From assembly GCA_964406775.1 (NCBI GenBank), contig CAYOSW010000003.1:1-64000 (forward strand): a DNA stretch of 64,000 bases. The letters run 5' to 3'. Of the stretch, positions 8,723 to 16,479 are shown one piece after another (position 1 is the first letter of the stretch; every line of letters starts with the position of its first letter). This DNA is from JACPKO01 sp964406775 (GTDB lineage: Bacteria > Patescibacteriota > Microgenomatia > Daviesbacterales > UBA10151). The position numbers and the translations under genes were made by a program. Below the pieces are notes generated by a model. That model was not told the origin of the DNA and did no database searches. It saw nothing but the letters and a program-made list of their open reading frames with translations.

Positions 8723-9357
8723 AGGGTAAATTCATAGTTATAGAGGGTCAAGGGTTTACCGGAAAAACTACTCAGGCCAACTTTTTAGTTAAAAAGCTTC
8801 AGGAAAACGGAATTGAATCTCTTTCATTGAGGCATCCGGGCGGAACCGAACACGCCGAAAAATTCAGACAACAACTCCTCGAGAAAAAGGAAGCTGGGGT
8901 TTTAACTCCGGATGAAGAACTTGAGCTTTTGCTTAAGGCTTTGAAATCGTTAGTTGATGAGCTAATAATTCCCTCGCTTGAAAAGGGCGTTTGGGTTGTT
9001 CTGACGAGATTTATTGCCTCGGCTATCGTATATCAGGGATATCAGGAAGGGCTGGATAAAGATTTTATTGCCGAGCAGGGCCGGAAAGCTTCGCAGAATC
9101 TGCATCCTGATTTATCAATTCTAATCGATCTCCCCGAGGAGGAAATTTTAATGAGACAGTCGAAGGCTGACGATAATGAAATCCACGCCTATAATAATTC
9201 CGACAGGGAAATTCTGAAAACCCGACGGGAAGGGTATCTTAAGGTTTTTGAAAATATTGAGGATTCTGTAGTGATCGATGGAAGTAAAGCCAAAGAAGAA
9301 ATAGCACGAGAAATTTTTAAAATGGTGTCCGCTAAATTAATCTTGCCCCTTGATTAA
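8719..9357 (+). CDS. tmk: Thymidylate kinase
   Basis: Tmk phosphorylates dTMP to dTDP. The 212-residue protein opens with KFIVIEGQGFTGKTTQ, a P-loop, followed by the HPGGTEHAE element seen in place of the usual R-EPGGT. Near residue 95 the normal DRY/DRF motif before the YQG element reads VVLTRFIASAIVYQG, so the conserved Asp is Thr here. The C-terminal part (SDREILKTRREGYLKVF) fits the LID region. Length is normal. ATG overlaps the pyrG stop. Position between pyrG and thyA supports the call in spite of the two motif changes. Confidence 0.85.
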   Translation: MKGKFIVIEGQGFTGKTTQANFLVKKLQENGIESLSLRHPGGTEHAEKFRQQLLEKKEAGVLTPDEELELLLKALKSLVDELIIPSLEKGVWVVLTRFIASAIVYQGYQEGLDKDFIAEQGRKASQNLHPDLSILIDLPEEEILMRQSKADDNEIHAYNNSDREILKTRREGYLKVFENIEDSVVIDGSKAKEEIAREIFKMVSAKLILPLD

Positions 9358-9391
9358 AGTATTTTTTTTAGATAAGTTAGTAAAGTAAAAA

Positions 9392-10012
9392 ATGCCGACA
9401 AAACACGATTCCCTTAACATTATAGGTACACTCCCGGACTGGTCGATTAAGGAACATATCGAACAACAAGTCATCAAGATTGATCCGCTTCCCGAAAATT
9501 GGGAAGACCTCGTTGATGAGGTCACCATCGACTTTCATTTAGGCAAACATCTTAAAGTCTTTAAGAAACAGGGTTGGGAAACGATCGATACTATGCATAC
9601 GACTAAAGAGGAGATGGAGTCGATGATGGAGTATGTCGAGCTGAAACCCGGTCAGCCCTTTATTCTGACTGATGATAAATTTGTTATCGCAACTACAAGA
9701 GAGCGTTTAACCCTTCCTGACGATATAATCGGACATCTTCACGGCAAATCCTCCTTAGCCAGAATCGGTGTTGTTGTTCATTCAACAGCCGCCAGATTCG
9801 ATCCGGGCTGGGACGGATGTCCGGTTTTGGAATTTGGAACGTTTCTTAAGGGTAAGCAAATCATTATTTATGAAGGATCACCGATTTGCGCATTTTCTTT
9901 TGAGAAATTAGCCGCACCTGTTTCGCGCTCCTATGATAATAATCCTAATAACAGGTATGGAGGTTCTGATAGACCGGAAGTATCCAACATCCGCGGGAAG
10001 AAAAAGAAATAA
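9392..10012 (+). CDS. dcd: dCTP deaminase
   Basis: The 206-residue protein matches the dCTP deaminase family. KSSLARIGVVVHSTAARFDPGW is the core (about residues 122-143), followed by the catalytic glutamate Glu147 in VLEFGTF and the C-terminal AFSFEKLAAPVSRSY. It should convert dCTP to dUTP (E. coli type) or directly to dUMP (bifunctional type); sequence reading alone cannot separate these. The N-terminal ~40 residues are longer than in E. coli. The paralogue directly downstream lacks the Glu, which suggests that this copy is the deaminase. Confidence 0.88.
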   Translation: MPTKHDSLNIIGTLPDWSIKEHIEQQVIKIDPLPENWEDLVDEVTIDFHLGKHLKVFKKQGWETIDTMHTTKEEMESMMEYVELKPGQPFILTDDKFVIATTRERLTLPDDIIGHLHGKSSLARIGVVVHSTAARFDPGWDGCPVLEFGTFLKGKQIIIYEGSPICAFSFEKLAAPVSRSYDNNPNNRYGGSDRPEVSNIRGKKKK

Positions 10013-10020
10013 TTAGTCCT

Positions 10021-10587
10021 ATGGGAGTCTTAGGCATCCACAAAGTTCTGGAATTAATCAAGGAAGAAAAGCTTATTGAAAACTTAGGAGCACGCGATTT
10101 AAGCAATCCTGAGGGTGTCGGGTTGGATTTGAGAATGGGCGAAGCTCATAAAATTGTTGAAGGCGGAGCTTTTATTGAGGCTGACGGGACAGCGGGACTG
10201 GGAAAACGTAAAGGCGTCAAAACCGAAATGATCGGGAAGTTCCACGAAGGAAGTGAAACCCAGACGGAAGTTGAGGTAAAGCCGGGTGAATATTTGCTGG
10301 TTTCGACAATTGAGCAAATAAATACGCCTAAAAATTTAATGCCTATGGTTTACCCGAGATCTTCATTATTCAGAGCAGGTTTGCTTTTACTCGTCACAAA
10401 GACTGACCCGGGATACCGCGGAACTCTGACGATGGGTATCAGAAATTTATCGGAATTTCCGGTTAAGCTCCAGATGGGTGCCAGAATTTGCAACGTTGTT
10501 TTTTATCAGATTGAGGGCGAGGGCGTAGAGTACAGAGGTCAGCACCAGGGAGGCAGGATCAGCTTCGGAGAGGAGCAACAGGTATGA
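10021..10587 (+). CDS. dUTPase-like paralogue of dCTP deaminase
   Basis: 188 residues of the same dUTPase/Dcd fold as the gene before it. It has YPRSSLFRAGL, then TKTDPGYRGTLTMGIRNL. Where the deaminase has its catalytic Glu, this protein has Gly (TMGIRNL), while the Asp of the DPGYRG turn, typical for dUTPases, is kept. I infer that it hydrolyses dUTP to dUMP, giving the substrate for ThyA, whose gene overlaps its stop (ATGA). The alternative is a second dCTP deaminase with an altered site. It starts 8 bases after dcd. Confidence 0.75.
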   Translation: MGVLGIHKVLELIKEEKLIENLGARDLSNPEGVGLDLRMGEAHKIVEGGAFIEADGTAGLGKRKGVKTEMIGKFHEGSETQTEVEVKPGEYLLVSTIEQINTPKNLMPMVYPRSSLFRAGLLLLVTKTDPGYRGTLTMGIRNLSEFPVKLQMGARICNVVFYQIEGEGVEYRGQHQGGRISFGEEQQV

Positions 10588-11537
10588 AAGATCATCCCGA
10601 ATATCAATATCTGAATCTTTTAAAGGAAGTTTTAAGCGACGGGGTTTGGAATATCGACCGCGGGACCGGGGTAAGGTCGCTTTCCGTTTTTGGGCGTCAG
10701 ACAAGATACGATCTCTCAAAAGGCTTTCCGCTACTCACAACTAAGAAAGTGTATTGGAAGGGCGTGATTCACGAACTTTTCTGGTTTATGTCGGGGGACA
10801 CGAACATCAAGTATTTAGTTGATAATAACGTTCATATTTGGGATGACTACCCTTATAAAATCTACTTAAACAAAACTAAAGATGGTAAAGCTAAGCAGTT
10901 CAGCAAAGAAGAATTCATTCAGAAAATTGCCGAAGATCCGAAGTTTGCCAAAAAATGGGGTGAACTGCCTAAAATTTACGGTGAAATGTGGAGAAGCTGG
11001 CCAACAAGATACGGAAAAGGTATTGATCAGCTTAATTGGGTTGTTTCAGAACTCCGAGAAGACCCTTATGCACGGAACGCGATCGTGACCTCCTGGAATC
11101 CCGAATATTTATACACGATGGCTAGGCTCGAGGACGCTTCGCGGTTCCCGATTTGCCACAATATGTATCAGGTTTCGATAAAAGACGGGAAACTTTATCT
11201 TCAGCTTTACCAGAGATCTGCAGATCTGTTTTTAGGCGTGCCTTTTAATATCGCAAGCTATGCTCTTTTGACAATAATTTTAGCGAAAATTTTAAAAGTT
11301 CAGCCCGGTGAGTTTGTGCACACGTTCGGGGATGCGCATATTTACGAGAATCATATCGATCAGGTTAAAGAACAGCTAAAAAGAAGACCTAAAGCTTTCC
11401 CCGAAGTTAAAATTGACGCATCAGTTAAAGAAATAGATGATTTTATGGCTGATAAAGTGGAGTTGTTAAATTACGATCCCCACCCCGGGCTTAAGGGCGA
11501 ACTGACTGTCGCGGGGGGATTATTTGAAAAATCATAA
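10584..11537 (+). CDS. thyA: Thymidylate synthase (ThyA type)
   Basis: ThyA methylates dUMP with 5,10-methylene-THF. The 317-residue protein shows TGVRSLSVFGRQTRYDLS, the IHELFWFMSGDTNI region, the catalytic Cys191 in FPICHNMYQ, and LYQRSADLFLGVPFNIASYALL. It also has GDAHIYENHIDQV near the end. The folate-dependent ThyA type (not flavin ThyX) creates a need for dihydrofolate reductase, which is not in the window. It ends the pyrG operon. Methylene-THF would come from GlyA, encoded at 23.6 kb. Confidence 0.97.
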   Translation: MKDHPEYQYLNLLKEVLSDGVWNIDRGTGVRSLSVFGRQTRYDLSKGFPLLTTKKVYWKGVIHELFWFMSGDTNIKYLVDNNVHIWDDYPYKIYLNKTKDGKAKQFSKEEFIQKIAEDPKFAKKWGELPKIYGEMWRSWPTRYGKGIDQLNWVVSELREDPYARNAIVTSWNPEYLYTMARLEDASRFPICHNMYQVSIKDGKLYLQLYQRSADLFLGVPFNIASYALLTIILAKILKVQPGEFVHTFGDAHIYENHIDQVKEQLKRRPKAFPEVKIDASVKEIDDFMADKVELLNYDPHPGLKGELTVAGGLFEKS

Positions 11538-11580
11538 AAATTCCTTGATTTAATCTTAACTACGACTAAATTACCGTAAT

Positions 11581-11751
11581 ATGGCTTTAGTTGAATCCCT
11601 AATGACTGTTGCGTCGATACAAGTTGCAAGTATGGCAGATAAAACTCCTCGGTTTGTTCCGGTTCTGGCTGTTGAGGCTATCCCGGCACCGGCCTTGCAA
11701 TACGGCATACTGGGTTCAGCTGACGGCCATACAAGTAAGGTTGCTCCCTAG
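11581..11751 (+). CDS. Small orphan ORF with own promoter, amber-interrupted frame
   Basis: A 56-residue ORF (MALVESLMTVASIQVASMAD at the start) ends at TAG 11749-11751. It is preceded by TTGATT (11545), 16 bases, TAAATT (11567-11572), with ATG 8 bases further, the leaderless layout seen across this window. The same frame stays open for 28 more codons after the TAG, to a second TAG at 11836-11838, and encodes a basic tail (MSRHGNVRTAAPSRAYRRW). It may be one ~85-residue gene broken by an amber mutation, a readthrough product, or two chance ORFs. No known family is recognised. Confidence 0.45.
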   Translation: MALVESLMTVASIQVASMADKTPRFVPVLAVEAIPAPALQYGILGSADGHTSKVAP

Positions 11752-11840
11752 AGAGTCAATCCGAGCGATGGTCATCATATGTCCAGACACGGTAACGTAA
11801 GAACCGCTGCGCCCAGCAGAGCTTACCGCCGCTGGTAGTC

Positions 11841-11869
11841 TTGTTTTTAATTTCTGTTTTTGTTAAACT
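11841..11869 (+). promoter_or_regulatory. rpsB promoter
   Basis: TTGTTT (11841-11846), 17 bases, TAAACT (11864-11869). The predicted start near 11876 leaves a leader of about 68 bases before rpsB, longer than for most genes here. Confidence 0.65.
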
Positions 11870-11885
11870 ACCGCAAACACACATT

Positions 11886-11921
11886 CAGTACCTTATGTTT
11901 TCCTGAGATTCTTGGGTACTG
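11886..11921 (+). promoter_or_regulatory. rpsB leader hairpin
   Basis: CAGTACC (11886-11892) pairs with GGTACTG (11915-11921), a 7-bp stem with a 22-base loop, in the rpsB 5' UTR. rpsB leaders in other bacteria bind S2 for autogenous control; such a role here is inference. A GAAGGA ribosome site follows. Confidence 0.4.
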
Positions 11922-11943
11922 GAGAAGTTGAAGGAAAACTAAT

Positions 11944-12825
11944 ATGGCAATTCAAACACCGGATATGCAGGAATTATTAGGAGCGGGTGTCCACTTCGGA
12001 CACAAGGTTTCGCGTGGTCATCCGAGAATGAAGAAATATATCTTCGGTGCCCGCGACGGAGTCCACATTCTTGATTTAGCACAATCGGAAGCCCAGCTTA
12101 AAGAAGCAGCTCAGGCAGCTTATGATCTCGGTAAATCAGGCGCAGTTATGCTTTTGGTCGGGACTAAAAAACAAGCACAGGAAGTAATTGAGGAATTAGG
12201 AAAAGAAGCGGATACTCCTTATTTAAATCAAACCTGGTCCGGGGGAATTTTTACTAACTTTGACGAAATCCGCAAGAACTGGAAAAAACTTTCAGACTTA
12301 AAAGCAGAACAGGAAAAAGGCACTTTAAGCCGCTACACAAAACGCGAGCAAATGTTAATTTCCAAAAAACTTTCCAAATTCGTAAGGGAAATGGGGGGAG
12401 CTTTAAGTATGGAGAAACTGCCGGATGTTTTATTCGTAGTTGATGCAGTTTCGGATAATATTGCCGTAAGAGAAGCTAATAAAATGGGAATTAAAGTCAT
12501 AGGGCTTTGCGATACTAACGCCGATCCAACTTGGTTTGACTGGCCGGTTGCAAGCAATGACGACGGTATTAAAGCAATAAAGATTGTATGCGAAACAATA
12601 ATCCGGGCTTATGCAAAAGGAAAAAAAGATGCGGGAATTAAAGTCGGCGAAGCAAAAGCTGAAACAGTAAAATCCACGGAAGAAAAGCCGGCTAAAAAGA
12701 AAGCTGCGGAGAAAACTGAGGAAAAGGAAGAAGCTCTAGACGCTCCCTTAGCTGAAGAAGCTGCCGCAATTGAGGAAGAGGTAGAGAAAGAAGTAGTTCA
12801 GGAAAATTCGAGAAAGGTAGAGTAA
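11944..12825 (+). CDS. rpsB: 30S ribosomal protein uS2
   Basis: uS2 binds the 30S head-body junction. The 293-residue protein has the typical LLGAGVHFGHKVSRGHPRMKKYIF start (in parts: GVHFGHK, HPRMKKYIFG). It also has QTWSGGIFTNF, LPDVLFVVD, and the late CDTNADP motif. The last ~65 residues are a Lys/Glu/Ala-rich tail (VKSTEEKPAKKKAAEKTEEK) that is longer than in E. coli and probably unstructured. It leads the rpsB-tsf unit, which here is interrupted by an 83-codon ORF. Confidence 0.97.
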   Translation: MAIQTPDMQELLGAGVHFGHKVSRGHPRMKKYIFGARDGVHILDLAQSEAQLKEAAQAAYDLGKSGAVMLLVGTKKQAQEVIEELGKEADTPYLNQTWSGGIFTNFDEIRKNWKKLSDLKAEQEKGTLSRYTKREQMLISKKLSKFVREMGGALSMEKLPDVLFVVDAVSDNIAVREANKMGIKVIGLCDTNADPTWFDWPVASNDDGIKAIKIVCETIIRAYAKGKKDAGIKVGEAKAETVKSTEEKPAKKKAAEKTEEKEEALDAPLAEEAAAIEEEVEKEVVQENSRKVE

Positions 12826-12832
12826 TAACCTG

Positions 12833-13084
12833 ATGGATAGGAGGGTCAATTACGCTGCATTTCAAGGTAATGAAGGTTTAGAATGGTCAGGTTGGGTAAG
12901 ATGGGAGGATATTCCCAGTTCTGCGGTTGCGAAAGGTTTTGTAACTTATAGGAAGACTTGGTTATTTAGTAATTGGAGAGTAAATGGTTTAGCAGGTATT
13001 GAGGTAGCAGAGAGATTGAAACTAAATCCTCTGGTTCTTCAGGCAGTAGCTGATGAAAAATTCAGGCCAGCAAAATGGAGCTAA
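12833..13084 (+). CDS. Small orphan protein between rpsB and tsf
   Basis: 83 residues, rich in Trp (WSGWVRWEDIP, KTWLFSNWRVN, AKWS), with no membrane segment. It sits 7 bases after rpsB and 3 bases before tsf, in the same direction, so it must be in the same transcript. rpsB and tsf are usually adjacent, so this is an insertion into a conserved operon. The middle part (GLAGIEVAERLKLNPLVLQAVADEKF) could be a short helix-turn-helix-like segment, but this is weak. Function unknown. Confidence 0.65.
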   Translation: MDRRVNYAAFQGNEGLEWSGWVRWEDIPSSAVAKGFVTYRKTWLFSNWRVNGLAGIEVAERLKLNPLVLQAVADEKFRPAKWS

Positions 13085-13087
13085 TAA

Positions 13088-13543
13088 ATGGCAGTTAATG
13101 TAAATTTAGTTAAACAATTAAGAGAAGAAACCGGCGCAGGTATCGCGGACTGCCGGGTAGCTTTGGAAGAGTCAAAAGGAGACTTGGTAAAAGCCAAAGA
13201 ATTTTTGCACAAAAAAGGTCTGGACAAAGCGGGCGAAAAATCCGACAGGGAAGTTTCGGCAGGTGTTGTCGAGACTTATTCTCACGCAGGCAGAGTCGGA
13301 GTTCTTGTTGAAGTTTTATGCGAAACTGATTTTGTTGCAAAAACCGAAGATTTTAAAACTTTAGCCCACGAAATCGCACTTCAGATTGCTTCTATGAATC
13401 CTGAAACGACTGAAGATTTAATTGAACAGGACTATATCCGCGATCCCGCACAAAAAATCGGTGATTTAGTTAAAGCTACGATCGCCAAACTTGGAGAGAA
13501 TATAAAGATAGGAAGATTTGCTAGAATTAGTTTAGGTAAGTAA
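13088..13543 (+). CDS. tsf: Elongation factor Ts (short form)
   Basis: EF-Ts exchanges GDP on EF-Tu. The 151-residue protein has the N-terminal UBA-like domain (VKQLREETGAGIADCRVALEE) and the conserved TDFVAKTEDF motif that contacts EF-Tu. Only one core subdomain is present; E. coli EF-Ts has about 283 residues with two, and Thermus about 196. The end (KIGRFARISLGK) is abrupt but in frame with a clean stop, so this looks like a naturally short form. A 27-bp repeat starts immediately after the stop. Confidence 0.93.
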   Translation: MAVNVNLVKQLREETGAGIADCRVALEESKGDLVKAKEFLHKKGLDKAGEKSDREVSAGVVETYSHAGRVGVLVEVLCETDFVAKTEDFKTLAHEIALQIASMNPETTEDLIEQDYIRDPAQKIGDLVKATIAKLGENIKIGRFARISLGK

Positions 13544-13610
13544 GCGAAGCTAGCGAGATAAACCTCTAAAGCGAAGCTTGCGAGATAAACCTCTAAAGCG
13601 AAGCTTGCGA
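13544..13610 (+). repeat. 27-bp tandem direct repeat
   Basis: Two full units (13544-13570 and 13571-13597) and a 13-base start of a third (13598-13610). Units begin GCGAAGCTWGCGAGATAAAC and end CTCTAAA, and differ at one base (A or T). They fill the gap between tsf and frr. A related CCTCTAAAG string occurs in the terminator at 36126. It may be an intergenic repeat family of this genome. Confidence 0.85.
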
Positions 13611-13625
13611 CTTCGATAAATAAAA

Positions 13626-14180
13626 ATGGATCCAGAACTCGTTCAGTTTGCTCAAAAAGTCCAAGACTCCCTTGACCACCTTAAAAAAGAATTGTCAGCG
13701 GTACGTGCGGGGAGGGCTAATCCTTCACTTCTTGAAGACATCCCGATCAATGCATACGGTGCGCAAATGAAATTAATGGAAGTCGGCACAATCGCTTCAC
13801 CTCAGCCGTCACTTTTAACTGTTCAGGTTTGGGATGCAGGGTTGACCAGGGATGTGGAGAAAGCAATTATGACCGCAAATTTAGGTTTAAATCCGTCTAC
13901 GGAAGGTCAAACAGTCAGAGTACCGATTCCTCCGTTAACCGAGGAAAGACGTCAGGAATTTGTTAAAGTAGCCCACATTAAAGGGGAGGAAGCTAAAATA
14001 TCCATAAGACAGCACCGTCAGGATCAGAAAGATGAATGGGTCCGGTTAAAAACGGAGGGAGAAATAGGCGAAGACGAGCTTTACAGGCGCGAAAAATTAA
14101 TGCAGGAAATTGTCGATAAGGCGAATGCCGAGACTGAAAATCTGGTAAAAAACAAAGAAGCAGATCTTATGCAGATTTAA
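13626..14180 (+). CDS. frr: Ribosome recycling factor
   Basis: RRF splits post-termination ribosomes with EF-G. 184 residues, normal length. Family motifs are ELSAVRAGRANPSLLEDI, YGAQMKLMEVGTI, LTVQVWD, NLGLNPSTEGQTVRVPIPPLTEERRQEFVKVA (seen as successive blocks) and the final helical region DELYRREKLMQEIVDKA. It follows tsf after the repeat block, an order seen in many bacteria (tsf-pyrH-frr), though pyrH is absent here. Confidence 0.96.
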   Translation: MDPELVQFAQKVQDSLDHLKKELSAVRAGRANPSLLEDIPINAYGAQMKLMEVGTIASPQPSLLTVQVWDAGLTRDVEKAIMTANLGLNPSTEGQTVRVPIPPLTEERRQEFVKVAHIKGEEAKISIRQHRQDQKDEWVRLKTEGEIGEDELYRREKLMQEIVDKANAETENLVKNKEADLMQI

Positions 14181-14303
14181 TCTGTATTCGCTGGATTTAT
14201 TCAAGTAAATAATTTAAAATCTTAGTCCGTATTCAAAAGAGCTTAGCTCTATTGAAACAAAGGGTTTAATAGTTGCGAAGTTCCGGAAATCATTTTCAAT
14301 AAA

Positions 14304-15431
14304 ATGTTTATAATCGCTTTCATTGCTACCATCCTGGTCCTGGTTATCATTCACGAATTAGGCCATTACTTTGCCGCAAAAAAATTCAACATTAAAGTTT
14401 TAGAATTCGGATTCGGAATTCCGCCCCGGGCCTGGGGTAAAAAAATAGGCGAAACAATCTGGAGCATAAATTGGCTGCCTTTCGGAGGATTTGTCAGGCT
14501 GCTAGGTGAGGATGAAGTGGATAAAGATGTCTTGGATAATAAAAGGTCTTTTGCGGCTCAGCCTGTCTGGAAAAGAATCTCCGTAGTTGTTGCAGGAGTC
14601 TTAATGAATCTGCTCTTAGCCTGGCTGTTATTTTATATCGTACTCGGCGCACAAGGGTTCAAAACTAAGCTCCCGCTTTTATCAGACTATAAATTCGCTG
14701 GGGTAAATCAGTATGTTGAAACATCGATAATAGTCGGAAATATTGCTCCGGATTCACCTGCTCAAAAGGCAGGATTAAAAGACGGGGATAAGATTCTGGC
14801 TTTAAACGGTAAGAAAGTAAAAGAAAGCAGTAAATTTGTTGAAGATATAAAAGCATCCGCAGGTAAGCCTGTTTTACTCTCTATTTCAGATTTGCAGGAT
14901 CAGAATATACGGGAAGTGACGATTACTCCGAGGGAAAATCCCCCGGCCGGTCAGGGAGCGCTCGGTGTTTCTCTTGCGGGAATGGATACGGTAAATGTAA
15001 GTTTTGATACCCCGGTTCAGAAATTGTTCGCCGGACCGATCTACAGCTATAACTTAATCGGTTATTCAGGCAAAATCTTAGGCGACACGATCGGATACTC
15101 GATAAAAGAGCGTAATATTGAACCAGTTTCCCAGGCTGTTGCGGGACCTGTCGGAATTACCGCCGTTGTAAAACAAATTTTGGACGTCAGAAATCCTCTT
15201 ATTCCATACCTGGATTTCATCGCAGCTTTATCCCTGAATCTTGCGGTTGTGAATGTTCTGCCTTTTCCGGGGCTGGACGGAGGGAGATTGCTATTCCTGA
15301 TTATTGAAGCTATAACCCGTAAAAAGACCCACGCGGTGATCGAAAAGTATGTTCACACCTTCGGATTATTGGTTCTTTTAAGTCTGATTGTTTTAATTAC
15401 GATATCCGATATCCGCAAACTCATTTTCTAA
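14304..15431 (+). CDS. rseP: Site-2 protease, RseP/M50 family
   Basis: An intramembrane zinc metalloprotease of 375 residues. The first membrane helix carries the HExxH site (VIIHELGHYFAAKKF, residues about 14-28). A PDZ domain follows (IAPDSPAQKAGLKDGDKILALNGKKV), and the third zinc ligand is the Asp in VLPFPGLDGGRLLF near residue 330. There are four membrane segments in all. RseP relatives cleave anti-sigma factors and leftover signal peptides; the substrate here is unknown. The preceding 123-base gap has one AGAGCTTAGCTCT hairpin (about 14236) and no clear promoter. Confidence 0.92.
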   Translation: MFIIAFIATILVLVIIHELGHYFAAKKFNIKVLEFGFGIPPRAWGKKIGETIWSINWLPFGGFVRLLGEDEVDKDVLDNKRSFAAQPVWKRISVVVAGVLMNLLLAWLLFYIVLGAQGFKTKLPLLSDYKFAGVNQYVETSIIVGNIAPDSPAQKAGLKDGDKILALNGKKVKESSKFVEDIKASAGKPVLLSISDLQDQNIREVTITPRENPPAGQGALGVSLAGMDTVNVSFDTPVQKLFAGPIYSYNLIGYSGKILGDTIGYSIKERNIEPVSQAVAGPVGITAVVKQILDVRNPLIPYLDFIAALSLNLAVVNVLPFPGLDGGRLLFLIIEAITRKKTHAVIEKYVHTFGLLVLLSLIVLITISDIRKLIF

Positions 15432-15432
15432 A

Positions 15433-15461
15433 TTGAAAACTGTAAAAATTTGTTTCATACT
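15433..15461 (+). promoter_or_regulatory. Promoter, leaderless layout, decides GTG start at 15470
   Basis: TTGAAA (15433-15438), 17 bases, CATACT (15456-15461), then 8 bases to GTG 15470. It starts right behind the rseP stop and supports the GTG as the true start. Confidence 0.65.
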
Positions 15462-15469
15462 TAGTTAGC

Positions 15470-16435
15470 GTGTTTAAAATAATCCAAACTCTTGCCCTGG
15501 TGATTATGATTGTGCTGTTTCCGCCGGCAGCGCTAATTACCATCTCTCAAAATGCAGTTCCCGGAGAGATGACCTACCCTCTAAAACTTAAATTGGAAGA
15601 TGCAGTTTTGTTTGTTGCCTCATTCACGCCTGTTACCAAGGCTTGGTTTGCCCTTGCGCAGACTAACAGGCGGTATGCCGAGGCTTCGGCGCTTCTGGAT
15701 AAAGGTGTAAACGCGACGGAATCATTACAACAGTTGGTCGCTCAGGCAGATATAACGGCTGGGGATATTCAGAGGGTGCAGAATACTTCTGAAAAAGGGA
15801 AAATAATAAGCGATCTTACCAGACAAATTACAACTTATAATGAAAATCTCTCCCAAACCCAAAACCGGATAGATAATCAGCTTATTGCCCAGGGCGTTTC
15901 TCAACCGACTCCTCAGCCTACGCAGGCAGCGACCTCGAAGCCGGGTTCAACTGCGTCCCCAACGCAAACTCCTCAGCCTTCAGCGAAGTCCGGAGACACA
16001 GAGACAGGGGAGACACCGGCTCCAAGCCAAACAGCCAGACCGACTCCCCGTCCCACACCCAGTGCTCAGGATCAGGAGCTGCTGGAACAGCAAAGAGCCT
16101 TAGAGGAGGCAAGGAGGAGACTCGAGGAGTTAAAGAAGAAGCTGGAAGAGGAGCAAAGACGGCTCCAGGAACAAGCAAAATCACAACAAAAATCGCCCTC
16201 ACCTACTCCGAAAACAAGTCCCAGCCCGACGCCCAGACCGAGTCCGTCCAGAACGCCTACTCCCACGCCAACCCCGACACCCAAGCCGAGTACGGCAGGT
16301 ACGCAGGATTTTGTTCCTGCAGCAGCGGCATCTTCGTCGGTGAGCCCTACGCCCACACTAAGTCCCACACCCAGCCCTTCCGTTAAAAATTACAAACAAA
16401 GTAATAAAAACACCTCTAAAGACGATGATGATTAA
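15470..16435 (+). CDS. Exported Pro/Thr-rich protein (DUF5667-like)
   Basis: 321 residues from GTG. It has an N-terminal hydrophobic signal or anchor (about 5-25). The next part, EMTYPLKLKLEDAVLFVASFTPVTKAWFALAQTNRRYAEA, resembles the DUF5667 helical domain of exported proteins. The region 145-205 is Pro/Thr/Gln/Ser-rich. A Glu/Arg/Lys coiled coil follows (ELLEQQRALEEARRRLEEL..., about 205-240), then PTPTPTPSPSP low-complexity repeats to an Asp-rich end. The shape suggests a cell-surface stalk protein. Apparent long ORFs on the opposite strand here are by-products of the repeat. Confidence 0.75.
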   Translation: MFKIIQTLALVIMIVLFPPAALITISQNAVPGEMTYPLKLKLEDAVLFVASFTPVTKAWFALAQTNRRYAEASALLDKGVNATESLQQLVAQADITAGDIQRVQNTSEKGKIISDLTRQITTYNENLSQTQNRIDNQLIAQGVSQPTPQPTQAATSKPGSTASPTQTPQPSAKSGDTETGETPAPSQTARPTPRPTPSAQDQELLEQQRALEEARRRLEELKKKLEEEQRRLQEQAKSQQKSPSPTPKTSPSPTPRPSPSRTPTPTPTPTPKPSTAGTQDFVPAAAASSSVSPTPTLSPTPSPSVKNYKQSNKNTSKDDDD

Positions 16436-16444
16436 TTTTTTTGA

Positions 16445-16473
16445 TTGACACTTTTTAACCCGTAAAATATAAT
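16445..16473 (+). promoter_or_regulatory. Consensus promoter of the T-box unit
   Basis: TTGACA (16445-16450), 17 bases, TATAAT (16468-16473): a perfect sigma-70-type match, the best in the window. The transcript should start near 16480. Confidence 0.9.
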
Positions 16474-16479
16474 AGGCTC

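Noticed and set aside
11609..11800. 63-residue ORF starting MRRYKLQVW
   Set aside because: It has no promoter or ribosome site of its own and overlaps the better supported small ORF at 11581 in another frame.
15885..16368. Several overlapping ORFs on both strands in the Pro/Thr repeat region
   Set aside because: They are shadows of the low-complexity PTPSP-coding repeats; only the frame starting at 15470 has a signal peptide, a domain and a promoter.
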